A stretch of DNA of 64,000 bases from positions 2,666,001-2,730,000 of the forward strand of contig NC_069371.1 in the NCBI RefSeq assembly GCF_021730395.1, given 5' to 3'. The position numbers and the translations under genes were made by a program. The notes beneath the pieces are model-generated. The model was not told the DNA's origin. It worked only from the letters and a program-made list of their open reading frames with translations, and searched no databases. Of this stretch, positions 12,430 to 23,992 are shown one piece after another; positions within the stretch are counted from its first letter, which is position 1, and each line of letters opens with the position of its first letter. This DNA is from Mercenaria mercenaria (Eukaryota > Mollusca > Bivalvia > Venerida > Veneridae).

Positions 12430-12785
12430 TGTTGTATCATATTATTCTGTGTATATTGCACAATGCTTATTTTGTTTTGTACTTTTTGCCCAGAGTATTC
12501 TCATGATTGTCGAATGTTCCACTTCATCTCGGCAATCAGCTGCTGAGGTGGTGAGTGCCTCTCCGGTTGTTGGTGCTTGGCGGCGCTTTTTTCCAATCTC
12601 GCCCGGTGGTTCTAAAGGTCTTTAAGGCAGCACTGCCTTCTGATTAATGTACATGCTATTTGGTTCTTCTTTGATCTCAAATTGATCCAAAGTTTTCATG
12701 TTATGCTTCTTAGTGATATGTCGGCTAGCGTTATCTTTCCGCCAGAACTTCCTGTTGCAACAAGGACATGTATAGCTAAGCTTTG
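12430..12785 (-). pseudogene. Decayed C2H2-like zinc-finger coding piece
   Basis: On the minus strand a reading frame contains YTCPCCNRKF, then WRKDNASRH and KKHNM: a classical C-x2-C...H-x4-H finger with a conserved basic stretch. An acidic/charged region and then a basic 'GKKRRQAP' segment follow in the same frame. The piece is broken and has no start codon or convincing splice sites. I do not recognise the parent gene. Fingers of this kind occur in transposon and virus-like element proteins as well as host factors, so it may be a fossil of either. Confidence 0.4.
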
Positions 12786-12789
12786 TTTG

Positions 12790-13611
12790 AGAGCATTAAT
12801 TTAGTCTGGGTTGGAGTCATAAGCGTCTATAGCAGTGTTGTGTGGACTCCTTTTGCTAAGGTCCTTATTGCTTAGGCTGCTGAATGGCATTAATTGACAT
12901 AGATAAATTTTCTCTTTAGTTTTTGTCATTTGATATCACTGATAGTTTTCATTCATAATTTTCTTTGAATGATAAGTCTTGCATCACGTAGATGTTGTTT
13001 ATAAGGTCTTTCTGTATTCTGGCTGTTATCATTGCCACCTTGGAATATTTAGCAGAATTTGGCATAGTGGCCATATTGTCTGCAGATGTAACTTAGTATT
13101 TAAGAGAATTTAACTAATTAAAACAGCATATATTCTCGAACGGCACTTGTTCTTTTTTCCAAGAATCTTCGTAGTCAATTTGTTTTGATATTTCTGTTAA
13201 TCAGATAAATGTGCTTCCCAGAGATTTGAAAACTATTTTATTGATGTAAAAGATTAACATTTTAACTTATATTATGAATGAATTCAGCGATATTATTCCC
13301 CGCCCTTTTACTAAGTGAACAGTGACACAGGGAATCAATGTTGAACAAAAATTCTGATCGATTTTAGGTTAGTTATTGTGATCTTTTGATGTCCGTTGTC
13401 TGTCTCGTCTGTTATCTGTCAACATTTAGCTTGTGTATGTGATAGAGTCCGTGTTTTTCAACTGATCTTCATGAAATGTTATCAGAGTGATTATCCTTGA
13501 TGAAATTGCTGCTAGGTTTCAAAATGGGTCATCTAGGGTCAAAAACCAGGTCACTCAGTCAAATCAAAGAAAAAAAACATGTGTATGGGATAGAATGCGA
13601 TAGAGGCTGTT
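12790..13611. other. No gene recognised
   Basis: AT-rich spacer. Near 13,480-13,560 a short fragment of the 'aggtcaaaaac(t/c)aggtca' repeat type is recognisable, joined to the head of the next repeat. Confidence 0.4.
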
Positions 13612-14412
13612 TTTTATGCCCCCAAAGGGAGGCATATTAGTTTTCAACTGTCCGTCCGTTAGTTCGTTCATTCGTTCGTTAGTTCGTTACGTTAACTTTT
13701 TGCATGAAGGCACTTTACTCGCGAACCACTGCACCCATAACCTTCAAACTTCACATACTGATAGTACTTATTGGGTACACCACCCCTACTGACTTTGGGG
13801 TCACCAGGTCAAAGGTCAAGGTCACAGGGGCCAACGTAAACTTTTTGCATGAAGGCATTTTACTCACGAACCACTGCACCCAGGACCTTCAAACTTCACA
13901 TGCTGACTTTGGGGTCACCATGTCAAAGGTCAAGGTCACAGGGGCCAACGTTAACTTTTTGCATGAAGGCACTTTACTTGCAAATCACTGCACCCAGGAC
14001 CTTCAAACTTCACATGCTGATAGTACTTATTGAGTACACCACCCCTACTGACTTTGGGGTCACCAGGTCAAAGGTCAAGGTCACAGGGGCCAACGTGAAC
14101 TTTTTGCATGAAGGCACTTTACTCGCGAACCACTGCACCTAGGACCTTCAAACTTTACTTGCTGATAGTACTTATTGAGTACACCAACCCTATTGACTTT
14201 GGGGTCACCAGGTCAAAGGTCAAGGTCACAGGGGCTAACGTTAACTTTTTGCATGAAGACACTTTACTAGCGAACCACTTCACCAAGGACCTTCAAACTT
14301 CACATGCTGATAGTACTTATTGAGTACACCACCCTACTGACTTTGGGGTCACCAGGTCAAAGGTCAAGGTGCTGCGGGGGCATTTGTCACCATTAGTGAC
14401 AGCTCTTGTTTT
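13612..14412 (+). repeat. 'gcatgaaggcactttact' tandem-cored repeat, copy 1
   Basis: The head tatgcccccaaagggaggcatatt forms a small stem and is followed by a gtccgtccgttagttcgttc run. Then come about five ~145-bp units containing gcatgaaggcactttact, accttcaaacttcacatg, actgactttggggtcacc and aggtcaaaggtcaaggtc. The end is gtgacagctcttgtttt. Unit length is not a multiple of three, but units are stop-poor in one phase and so give several overlapping false frames. Related copies lie at 29.5 and 37.9 kb. Confidence 0.85.
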
Positions 14413-14612
14413 CAAATGAGATGTCAAGCTTGATTATTTTATAATTCCTTTCATTTAGTAAGCGGAAGTCTACAAGAGACTGATACACGCTTTTCATAAG
14501 CATCAGTCTAGTCCTGTATTGTACGTGGTCCATTAACCTGTATTGTATGTGGTCGTACACTTACTATCCGAAAGTGATTTCCTCTCCCGAAAAGCACATG
14601 AATTAACTGTAC

Positions 14613-14620
14613 TATAAAAG
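14613..14620 (+). promoter_or_regulatory. TATA-like box (tataaaag) upstream of a short frame
   Basis: A perfect tataaaag lies about 75 bp before an ATG that opens a short signal-peptide-like frame (MHRVKSVSVAVVH...). The same box recurs at 30,740 and 38,469 in the duplicated copies. A real promoter is plausible, but no downstream exon can be linked with confidence. Confidence 0.3.
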
Positions 14621-15505
14621 CGAGTACATGTTTGTGGCAGTCTCAGCGTGCTTCTGACTTCACAAGCTAGTGTTATTTTATTTAATATGCACAGAGTTAA
14701 GTCAGTCAGTGTTGCTGTCGTTCACACTGTTACTTCATCAGTGAATGCTGGCCAGTCCATTAGTAATCAACTCTTTAATCGTCAAGTGCCCTGATTACAA
14801 ATAAAAGTCTAATAAATATTGCCTTTAACAACAGTTTGTCATTGATAATTACATTATATACAAAACAATTTCTAATGCATTATAAAATGAAACTATATAC
14901 TAGTCTTCATTTTTCAGAATATGAAAATAAGAAAGAAAACAGAAACCATTTGATACCCATTATAATACTTTTGAAAACACAGGCTAAACAAACTGTTAAT
15001 ATTTAAATGGGATTAAATATTTGTCTTAAAATTTCATTTGATCGTTATAATTATATCAGTAAACGTTTAAACGTTTTGAAGATAATCTTTATTCGTTTTT
15101 ATGCTAAAACAGTTCTAATGCACTGTAATTGTTTTCCCCCTAAAGATGTCTAAATAAAACAAAAACAAGCAATAATTGAAACATCCAATTAAAATACGTA
15201 TTCTTGAATGGAGTGAAATATTTATACTTTATGCGTATTATAATTGACTATTATACACGCATATGTCATATTTTCGTTCATGAATACATTTGAAAACAAT
15301 ATTTGTATACATAAAACGCAATAAACTGAAAACTATATCACAATTGACATGAAATAGTATTACAAATGACAATAATACAAGAACACACTGAAAACAACAT
15401 CAAAATAAACTGAACGTGAGTTAGACAAAAACCGCGTCATTATTTACAAACGAAGGTTTCTTTTTTAATAGAAAGAACACATTCGATTTCGATCGTATGT
15501 TTAAT

Positions 15506-15722
15506 TTATCCTTGATCTATTTTATGGTCATAGCATAGAGAACTGTTGCAAAGTAAAATCTTTGTGTCTATTGGGATAAGCATACGATGTTCATCTATGA
15601 CTCGGTACAGGGCTTGTTCATAATTTCTTGTCAAGCACGATTTTCCAGTGTAGCACTGGTCCAGCTCTAGACACACTCTCCCTGCCTTTACTGTGACAGG
15701 ATGGATGTACCGGGGACAATAA
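15506..15722 (-). CDS. Probable terminal exon, small cysteine-containing protein
   Basis: The frame reads from a plausible splice acceptor (T-rich tract then ...ctggtag, exon from 15,722) to a stop at 15,506, about 72 codons. It includes YCPRYIHPV, RVCLELDQCYTGKSCL and NYEQALYRV, ending KIDQG. Several cysteines and no membrane segment suggest a small secreted or cysteine-stabilised domain, but I do not recognise the family. Diverged copies of the 3' part and downstream sequence recur at 31,735-31,895 and 40,500-40,690, where the upstream half is replaced by other DNA. This copy is the most complete and is probably the source. No upstream exons were identified. Confidence 0.42.
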
Positions 15723-15742
15723 CTACCAGAACAAATCAACAC

Positions 15743-16428
15743 CCATTACAATATTTACAAAATTATTTTATAGCAAATGATTATTTACAAAGAATAATCT
15801 TGTTATCAGAAAGAAAGAAAAAACCTGAGCTCAGTAACTCTTTTATCACCTATAAAGTTGTAACACTGACTGTTTTATGACACAGATGTTTCCGTTAAGT
15901 TTTAACTTTAAGTAGCACAAAAATACAACATATCTTCAAGTAAAGTCCCTTTGAACCGTGAATACGTTGACTCCATTTTGGCTCCCTTATATATAATGAT
16001 GGTAGGTGATTGGATCTCTGAGGTGACTTCAGTGAATTATAAAAATTATCGTCTTTGCGGTTTACGGCACAACCATGGGACGAAAGCTCTGCGCTTGGAA
16101 AATCACATCCAGGCGAGTGAAGACAAGTGAACCTTGGGTATTGTACTTCCGGGTTGTGACATCATCACCAGGTACAAGTCGTCTGGTGGAAGAAGCTAAA
16201 ATATATAACATATGGTAAGCACCATAGCAAAACAAAAGTCAGGGCATAAAACTGCTCCTTTGCGTACACCATACCTTCGTAGACTCCCATAAATAATACG
16301 TGTTACTTATACAAAATATATGTGCTACTAAGTTCAGACGTCACGTGATTAAAATACGTCACTTATTACTCCCATTATTACTAAAATTAATTACTTAAAG
16401 TTAAGTATGGAAAATATATGAAAAGTAA
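15743..16428. other. No gene recognised
   Basis: AT-rich, including pieces that would be intron upstream of the exon at 15.5-15.7 kb. No repeat ends or RNA genes seen. Confidence 0.35.
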
Positions 16429-16695
16429 GGGACCTCCGTGGCCGAGTGGTTAGAGTCATTGACTTCAAACCATTTGCCTCTCATCAATGTGGGTTCGAAA
16501 CCTCATTTGGGGCGTAGAATTCTTCACGTGAGGAAGCCATCCAGCTGGCTTACGGAAGGTCAATGGTTCTACCCAGGTGCACGCTCGTGATGAAATTATG
16601 CACGGAGGGGCACCTGGGGTCTTCCTCCATCATTAAAGCTGGAAAGTCGCCATATGACTTAAAATTGTGTCGGTGTGACATTAAACCCAACTGTC
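16429..16695 (+). mobile_element. tRNA-headed SINE, copy 2
   Basis: Full head with A box (tggccgagtggttagag) and B box (ggttcgaaacc), then the same conserved body as copy 1 and the terminal phrase 'gtgtcggtgtgacattaaaccc'. The poly-A/AAAT tail is poor, so the 3' border is approximate. Confidence 0.87.
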
Positions 16696-16699
16696 AAAG

Positions 16700-17470
16700 A
16701 ATGGAGACAATATTGCTCTCCCCTTTCTTAGATAAATTGCTGAAGAATCAACTAGTTTTGTTCGGTGGGACAGACTTTAATATTACCGGTATCTATGCAA
16801 TGACTCTTAAGGTAGCTCTGCATGAGTAGCTCTGCATGTTTGAAAAACCGGAAGAGATGGCGTAATGTCATTTATCTGGAAAATGTAGAATAAAACCTGG
16901 ATTAGGCGTACTGAAATGAAAATCAGTTTATGAATTAATCTTAACCTGTGAGTAAATTTATTAAAGTGACAGTGTTGCTATATTTCTAAAGTCAAAATAT
17001 TATATCAAACATAAGCCACGTTTAATAAATGAAAATAATGTCTTAAAATTAACGTGAAATGCCCGATTCCCTTTAATCATAGTCAAATATCTCGAAAACA
17101 AGCACATGGACCTATACATTTTATTTCACCAAATTACAGGCCTTGTGTTTATTTACAATTGTGAGAAGTTTTATCAAAATCTACATTGTAGAAAAAATTC
17201 TGTTCGCGAAAATGTTATGGAAGATATGAGGAGTTCAGGTCACAAAATATGTGCAAGACAGACGGACGGACGGACGGATGGAAGGAAGGACGGACAAAGT
17301 GAATCCAGTATTAGGGTGTAATCAAATTCTACATTGTAGAAAAAAATTGATCCAAACGTGCAGAACTACCTTAAACTGGAGTTTAAATAACCTTTTTCAC
17401 ATATATTATAACTACTGAAAAAAATTACGAATCCTTTCATTGTCCAGGTTAATACAACAACCCTCATAAG
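16700..17470. other. No gene recognised; repeat remnant
   Basis: The stretch ends in a 'gacagacggacggacggacgg' tract (17,255-17,300), the kind of head or tail motif found in the window's tandem-cored repeats. Otherwise unremarkable AT-rich sequence. Confidence 0.4.
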
Positions 17471-17590
17471 TACAGTAAAAACTCACTAAACCGGACAAGG
17501 TCGGTACTAGGCAAAATGTCCGGTTTAGTGAGGATTCCGGTTTACTGAGGATTTTAGGTCTGGAGTATATTAACTGACTTGTAAGGTAAA

Positions 17591-20536
17591 CAGACCTGGG
17601 GTAATTAAAAATGTAATTGTAATTAATTGCAATTAAATTACATTTCCCAAGTAATTGAATGTAATTTGTAATTGGGTCATTTATCAATTACATGTAATTG
17701 TAATTTAATTAATTACAGAACAGTTCTATGGTGTAATTGACAATTACATTTCAATTACTTTCCAATTACATGGCACATGCTAATCCAGTTTGTTGAACAA
17801 ATAGTATATATAATTTGTTCAACAAACTGGATTATTATTTTATGTTTATTACCAGTGACACTTCACTTCAACAATTGCTAATATGCATTTCATAGCTGTG
17901 AAAAACAACAATAGAATATTATGGTAGGTGTTAACCCCTTGGACATAGCTCCTTTGTTCTGATATTTGTTTCATTAGAACCAACTGGTAATCTTTGATGA
18001 TGTTTGTCACTATGTTTTTGGAGAAAATGATCAAATTAGGATTTGAAATTGTTATTTGCATAATTATTATTTAGATTTTTATCGGAGCAAAAATTGAAAT
18101 GCTTAGCATTTAGTTTAATCATTTTTATCTGTGATAAAATTTGTTGTATTAAATGATATAAACAACATAGCATTTCACAGTTCTAACAAGATAAAAAATT
18201 TAATTATTATTGTAGACATTATGAGTATTCTACAGTGTCAGTGACATAGTTATTCTAGGATGACTCATGAATGTTTTACAACTTATTTTCAATGTGGTCC
18301 TTTGGATAACTTGTAGTGTCAAGGATAAAAACTTAAAATATATGTTTAAAATGTAAATGATTAAATACTGAACTAGACTAGTTAAATTTGAAATATATTG
18401 CAGAACCATGATCCTATAAACTTCAGAGAAATTCCGACCTCAGAGAAATACCTGACTTTACATGCATCTTCTCTAACCGAATTCTGCTGGACGATGTATT
18501 ACTCGTGCGAAAACAGGCCAGGAAATCCTGGAATTATCCTGGGATATCTCAGGTTATCTCAGGAGAATTTCCTGCCATTTTCCTGGGATATCCTGGGATA
18601 TCTCAAGATTTTTCACACCGGTAATTGGAACAGGATTTATTCCTGCACATTCCTGGCCATTCCTGTATAAGCAGGAAATGCCAGGATGTAAAAGGATATC
18701 CTGGGAAGCCAAGATGGAAAGAAGTGTCCTAAGGTCAGGATATCCTGGGATTTCCTGGAAGGTAGAGTCCCAGGACCAGGATATCCCAGGATGGTAGAAA
18801 GTTCCTAGGGCTAGGATATCCTGGGATTTCCTGGAGTGTAAATTCCCAGGACCAGGATATCCCAGGATGGTAGAAAGTGTCCTGGGCCAGGATATCCTGG
18901 GATTTCTTGGCAAGTAGGAGTCCCAGGGCCATCCAAGGTTATCCTGGGTGCAGGACTTTACCTTATTAGAAATGATCGATACTTGTATCTCATTTGGAAA
19001 GAATTTAATTTTTGTAGGTTTAACATTATTATTACACTGAAATGTGATTCTAAAGACAAATACAAGTTTCAAGCTTTCAGTACTTTTGGGGGGGGGAGGG
19101 GGGGGGCAATTTATATAATAGGTATCTCACAAAGACTGACAACAGTAAACAAAATTAAAAAAAAAAAATGTTAAATGTTGAATGTTATTTTGACACTAAA
19201 ATATGATCATCGTTGACAGGTTGTATTGTTTTTCTTTCACAATTTGGCATAATTCAATATCTTTTTTTATACTCCAATTCATTTCATCAACTGTTGAATG
19301 TAATTAGCCTTTGCCTTCAGCCTGTCCCTCATTATATTTAGGCACCCATGTAATTAAGTCAGTGGTTCAAATTTATTTATGCACTAATTACCTTAAGTTT
19401 ATACAAGTATTAGATAAACTCTTGCTACAGAAGCATAATTATCTATCATTCACAGATACCTGAACAAAAATTACCTGTGACCAGGTAAAAGTTTAAGCCA
19501 CTGAGATGAATAAAGTTCATGTTTTAGTCTATAATTTTTTCTAGTCCTGTGACATATTATAGGTTTAAATTACATTTTAAATGAGAAAGTTTAAAGTTCT
19601 TACCTGATGTCCTTCTTAAAGCATTTTTAGTTTCCAGTTAAAAATATTTAGCTCCATTCTATGTGCCACCAACAACATGAACAAAGCACTTCCTGTTTAC
19701 ATTCAAATTTTTGGTATTCATGAGCAATTTCTCCAGTACAGTTAGTTATTGAAGGGAATATCTAGAATGTTATTGATTTAAATATATACAGTACAAAAGT
19801 GAACTTGACCATTTTTTAGCTCACAGAATTTGCAAACATCACAGAAAAACAAGTAGAAAAATAGGGGATTATTTTTTTGGCACAGGTAAAACAGCTTCAG
19901 AAGCAAGCCTGCATTTTCATTGGTTCCTATCTTGATGCAGGATTTCTCAGGATATCCTGGGATTTCCTGCTGGAAGTACATAATGATTACATTTGTAACA
20001 GCTTATTGAATCTTATTTTAAAAAGTCCTGGCTTGTCCTGCTTTATCCTGTCTTCATTTATTTAGGTCCTGGCTTTTCCTGTCTTAAGCTGAGCTCTTAA
20101 AATATCAAGTAGGATATCCCAGGATATCTCAGGATTTACCTGGGATATCCTGGCCTCCAGGATTTATTTCTGCACGGGTAACTATTAATTAGGGCTGACT
20201 TGTAGCTCCTTTTGCAATAATATTGAAGACAGAGTCCCGCAAACACAGATTTTTACTTTGAGCTTAAATTCAATTTTGAAATAACTGAAATCAGTTTACA
20301 TGTGGATTATCATGTTTGTGTAGTACAAAGTAAAGAACTTTGCTACAGTGTTCGTGTAAGAAGCGCCACATTTGGTATTGTAATTGAATGTAATTAATTA
20401 CAATTTCCAATGTAATTGTAATTTAATTATTTACATCGCTAAATTTCATGTAATGGTAATTGTAATTTAATTGGACATTTCTCAATGTAATAGTAATTTA
20501 ATTAATTACATTTTAAAGTAATTGACCCCAGGTCTG
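17591..20536. mobile_element. hAT-like element nested in the pogo-like element
   Basis: Starts cagacctggggtaatta and ends taattgaccccaggtctg, inverted with one base of length difference. The 8-bp duplication aaggtaaa flanks it exactly (17,583-17,590 and 20,537-20,544); 8 bp is the hAT signature. Each end is followed by a long run of 'taattacattt'-type permutations that are themselves inverted repeats. A truncated piece of the same terminus (ttggacatttctccatgtaa... ending gaccctagatctgg) sits at about 30,960-31,022 and 38,690-38,748. No transposase is encoded. It contains a further insertion. Confidence 0.78.
18499..20181. mobile_element. Palindrome-rich element nested in the hAT-like element
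   Basis: Termini ttactcgtgc and gcacgggtaa are near-inverse. The subterminal zones (18,520-18,960 and 19,935-20,165) are dense in short palindromic words: aggatatcctggg, tcctgggatatctcagg, ccaggatatcccagg. The 172- and 65-codon frames here are products of that repetition, not genes. No unambiguous target duplication is visible, so the borders are approximate. Family unknown. Confidence 0.5.
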
Positions 20537-21296
20537 AAGGTAAATTACACATAAATTATGAATATAATTAAATAACGTAATAATTCAATAAGTTTTACCT
20601 TTGAAATTGCAAAATTTAGATTTTTTCAGATATTTGTAATAGAGCTTAGGCTTCATTTCAGAATCCTTAATGAGATTCATCTTGTCCATAAAGGACAGTT
20701 CCATTCTAGGACATTTTAACACTGAGAGAAGGATATTCATAAGTGATTCCTTTAAACATTCTATGCAATTTATTAACAAGCTGATTTTTCAGTCTTAAAT
20801 AAAAACAGTTTTGCAATTCTTAAGAATATCATTTCAATTCATTTGCTTGAGAAACTAACAAATATACTATCTGAGTTATTTCACAAAAGTAAATTGATTT
20901 TCATATTACCAACAACCAATATTAAACTCTTTAAATTAAACAGATTAAAACTTATCACAAAGCACTATTCATAACTATTGCCAACAAATAGCACCAGATA
21001 TGACACCTGCATTGTGCATTTCTAATACACAGGGGTGCATTTCCAGTATACACAGCAGGGTTTGACATATTCTGAAAAATATATGTCTGGTTAAGTGAGG
21101 TGAAATTATGTTGATTATCAGATAGGTGACAATTTTTTTCCATTTTAGTGTCCAGTATCCGGAATACAAAGTTTCCGGTTTACTGAGGATTTCCATATAA
21201 TGAAAATAGAAGGGAATAAACGGGGACTCTGAAAAATGTCCAGTTTACTGAGGATTTCAGTTTAGTGGAGATTGGGTTTAGAGGGTTTTCAATGTA

Positions 21297-21798
21297 TATA
21301 AAAATACCTGGGAAACAGTAGCTAAATACTTTCTAAGTTTAGTGGATGTTACTCTTTCTGGATGCTGAAGCTGTGCAGCATAAACTGTCTTCCTTATACA
21401 GGCACTACCTCTCATGTGGTTGAAATCTCCCTTAAAAATATGACGGTTACCATCATTTACATATATATACAGGAATACAGAAGAAAGACAACTATTTGTA
21501 AATACAAATAAGTAAACACAAGTACCAAATCTACACAGAATACACCATCTTTAGCTTCATTCAGTTGCAATTTAAAGCAAGAAATATGATAATGACCTCA
21601 AACTTGAATACTGGCTGATTTTGTTCATTTTTTAATCCGTCAGTGATCAATTATTATTTTCTTTTTTTTTTCATCACTTGCATTTCGAAAAATCATACAT
21701 TCACCAACATTTCCACAAGCAAAATGTCCTCTTTTGGGCATTTGCAAAATGTTTGTCGCGCAAAAATATCCACTTATACAGTAATTCATTTGTTTTAC
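21297..21798. other. No gene recognised
   Basis: Spacer, or intron downstream of the exon that follows on the minus strand. No repeat ends seen. Confidence 0.35.
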
Positions 21799-21943
21799 CT
21801 CTGCAAATACATATGGATTGCAGCTGGCCACTCCTGCATCCATTCTGTAAGTTACAATAGCATCAAATGCAGCAACCATTGTTCTTGTTAGCAGCACAGG
21901 TACCCGTTTTCCATTCTTTCCCAATACCTCAACTAAGTCCATG
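21799..21943 (-). CDS. Exon of a tyrosine-recombinase-like protein
   Basis: A 145-bp exon has a good acceptor (ttatttttag before 21,943) and donor (gcagag|gtaaaa at 21,799). It encodes MDLVEVLGKNGKRVPVLL, then ~15 residues, then GVASCNPYVFAE. A basic 'GK(x)G+(x)VPVLLT' phrase followed ~25 residues later by 'NPYVFA' is characteristic, as I recall, of a large animal family related to Crypton/tyrosine recombinases, in which the C-terminal catalytic His/Arg/Tyr lies in later exons. Those later exons are not seen in the window. A second piece of the same kind lies at 61.3-61.7 kb on the same strand. Single gene, paralogue or relic cannot be decided here. Confidence 0.5.
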
Positions 21944-22409
21944 CTAAAAATAACAATCTTAACATCAATTATCCATGGCTGATACCCAATAAAAATCTTA
22001 TGATGTAGTTTGCTGTACATCATGAAAAGACAACAAAACATCAGGTAAATTTACTTTTAAGTCAAAATATGACTTTTTAGTCAAAGTGTGAATAACTTCA
22101 TCAGGTTTTGCATCCCATCTTTAGTCTTTTGGACGGCATTTTAATATTTTCAAGAGTTTGACTGATGCAAGTTTTTGTTCATTACAATTCTAATATATCT
22201 TTAAAATACTGAATACTGCTGCTTGTTCTGTTTTTCTTCTTTACATTAACATTTTTTAATGAAAAACTGCATTTAAATCTGAATGGTAGAAAAGTGTACA
22301 AAAACCATTTTTGGGATTGAATAAGTACCAAACCTTCATTATTTTATTAAGTGCACATGTAGACGTAGACAGGATAATTAACAAGAATGACAAACTGCCT
22401 ACAAGATGC
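21944..22409. other. No gene recognised
   Basis: Probably intron or spacer upstream of the 21.8-kb exon. AT-rich, no motifs seen. Confidence 0.35.
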
Positions 22410-22705
22410 TAACAAGAGCTGTCCATAAGACAGCACACTCGACTTTTCCAGAGCTTGACTCAGATTTAAAGCTTTGCCAGTAAATGAGGCATTACTCAAT
22501 GAAACACATAATAATAGTTGTGATAATTATTAGTCTAATCAGAGTTATGGGGATTGTTTCTCCTGATGTAGACTTTGATAGTGAATAACTATTTCAAGTT
22601 TCATTAAAAAGCTTCGATAGTATAAAGTTATCTGACTTAAAAAAAAAATTTAACCAACGCAAACGCCGACGCCAACAGTGACAGTATAAGCTCTCATTTT
22701 CTCTG
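22410..22705 (-). repeat. 'gctcttgtt'-ended dispersed repeat, minus orientation
   Basis: Begins aacaagagctgtccataag (reverse complement of the ...gctcttgtt terminus shared by other repeats in the window) and ends with an 'aacgcaaacgccgacgccaac' tract and 'gtataagctctc'. Single-unit interior with no coding potential. Confidence 0.5.
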
Positions 22706-22747
22706 AAAGGTCCAGCCAAAGATTAATAACAATTTGACAAACCAGAC

Positions 22748-23586
22748 TTAAAACTGGTATTGGGTATTGCAACTTGCGGTAAAATGTACGTTGGTCACCA
22801 GAACTGGAATCCATTTCGTATCTGGACGATGGCGTAAGAGGTCCATTAAAATGTCTCTCTGGCATAGACGCTGGCGTAGGCGATCTAGGTCACCTCGTCT
22901 AGAGACGTATAATGGACGCTCGAAAATGCCGTTGTTGTTGTAGGGCACGAAATAACGATACTCCCCAGTCTCTCTGTTCTGGAGAATACTCCCAAATACC
23001 AGATTTAAACGAAAAGAGTGTTGTTCCTGACGGTATATATCGTCGGCGTAGCGCATCAGTTGGTCTACACTGACGTCATTGTCTAAAGGGAAGTTGTAAA
23101 CGGACAAATAGGTCCCCGTTGATGCGGTTCCAAAATCAAGGGTGCGTTTGCCTCGTAGACCTGACGCAGCCCGTCGTGGTCGGCATCTCTAATCCAGGGA
23201 GCATTATTGTCATCCCAAGGTGGGCGTTGTAAAGCTCCCCCTACCTGCTGGAAATGGTGTCGCATATTGTGTAAGTATAACTCTCGTCGACTGCGAAACT
23301 GTTGATTGCATCGACGACAGCGAACTTGTTGTGGACAGGATTTTGTCTTTTCCGATGCTGGTTGTTGAACATTTGTTTTGTGCAGGCGCAGACAATGCTT
23401 GTACAAAGCTCGCCGAGTGTTAAATATTTCGTTGCATCGTCGGCAGCGAAATTGTTGAGATCGGGAAGAGGCATGTTTCGGTGTTATTGACCAGGATGTT
23501 GCAATATTACTCCCCGATGGCCTTTTCTCGTGTAAGAGCTGTAAACGAATTTCGTCCCGAGGTTCGAGACAAGTACATGTTGGCAT
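22748..23586 (-). pseudogene. Polinton fossil A: N-terminal polymerase piece with zinc fingers
   Basis: Two C2H2 fingers (FRCRRCNEIFNTRRALYKHC and VRCRRCNQQFRSRRELYLH) precede a segment of the type 'PW..D.D...L..VYEAN..LIL', 'YNFPL' and 'FRLNLVFGSILQNRETGEYR'. This matches the N-terminal region of mollusc Polinton-like family B polymerases as I remember them. Broken fossil; no catalytic exonuclease or polymerase motif lies in this piece. Confidence 0.55.
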
Positions 23587-23891
23587 ATTATTGGATGGAT
23601 TGGCTGATACACACCCTCTACATTGAAGTCCGCCATAAATTAAACTTCGGTAGCGAAGTGAGGATCGGAAAATACCCCGTGGATGGATACACCCCGCCGA
23701 GTCAACCGGGACAACAGTCGACCGTTTATCAATTCCACGGCTGCTATTGGCACGCTCACGTGTGCCACGTGACCCGAGGGGTCAAGGACAAGACATGGTG
23801 GAAAGAAAGGGAAGACAAATACAGAAAAACGCAAGAGACAACTGCCTATTTGAAAGGTCGAGGTTGTCACGTGATCGAGATAAAAGCGTAA
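23481..23891 (+). pseudogene. Polinton fossil A: central polymerase piece
   Basis: Contains KLNFGSEVRIGKYPVDGY and VYQFHGCYWHAHVCHV, then a charged segment and GRGCHVIEI. The 'F.GC.WH.C' cluster with 'DGY' upstream and a 'GY.V.EI' phrase downstream is characteristic of the middle of protein-primed family B polymerases of Polinton and related elements. It lies on the opposite strand to the N-terminal piece and overlaps it slightly. Fossil. Confidence 0.6.
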
Positions 23892-23992
23892 ATAAGAAGC
23901 GTATGACAAGTCATAAGTAATATATATACTGAATATGCACTAGCTTGTATTCAAGAAAACACACACACACACAAAAGCGTAGTGTTTTTTCT

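Larger units (their letters stand above)
17473..21294. mobile_element. pogo-like DNA transposon, non-autonomous, carrying nested insertions
   Basis: The left end cagtaaaaactcactaaacc and the right end (inward cattgaaaaccctctaaacc) are similar inverted termini flanked by TA (17,471-17,472; 21,295-21,296). Both ends contain repeated 'ccggtttactgaggatt'/'ccagtttactgagga' subterminal motifs, as in pogo/Tigger-type elements known from molluscs. No transposase is visible: the interior outside the nested insertion is AT-rich without a DDE or CENP-B-like frame. The element is interrupted by a complete hAT-like element at 17,591-20,536. Confidence 0.7.

Noticed and set aside
13704-14323. Three overlapping plus-strand frames resembling a repeat protein
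   Set aside because: They follow the ~145-bp non-coding repeat units, shift frame between units, and recur in other genomic copies of the same repeat.
18554-19072. 172-codon minus-strand frame
   Set aside because: It translates the palindromic ggatatcc words of a non-coding element; composition is repetitive and no domain is present.
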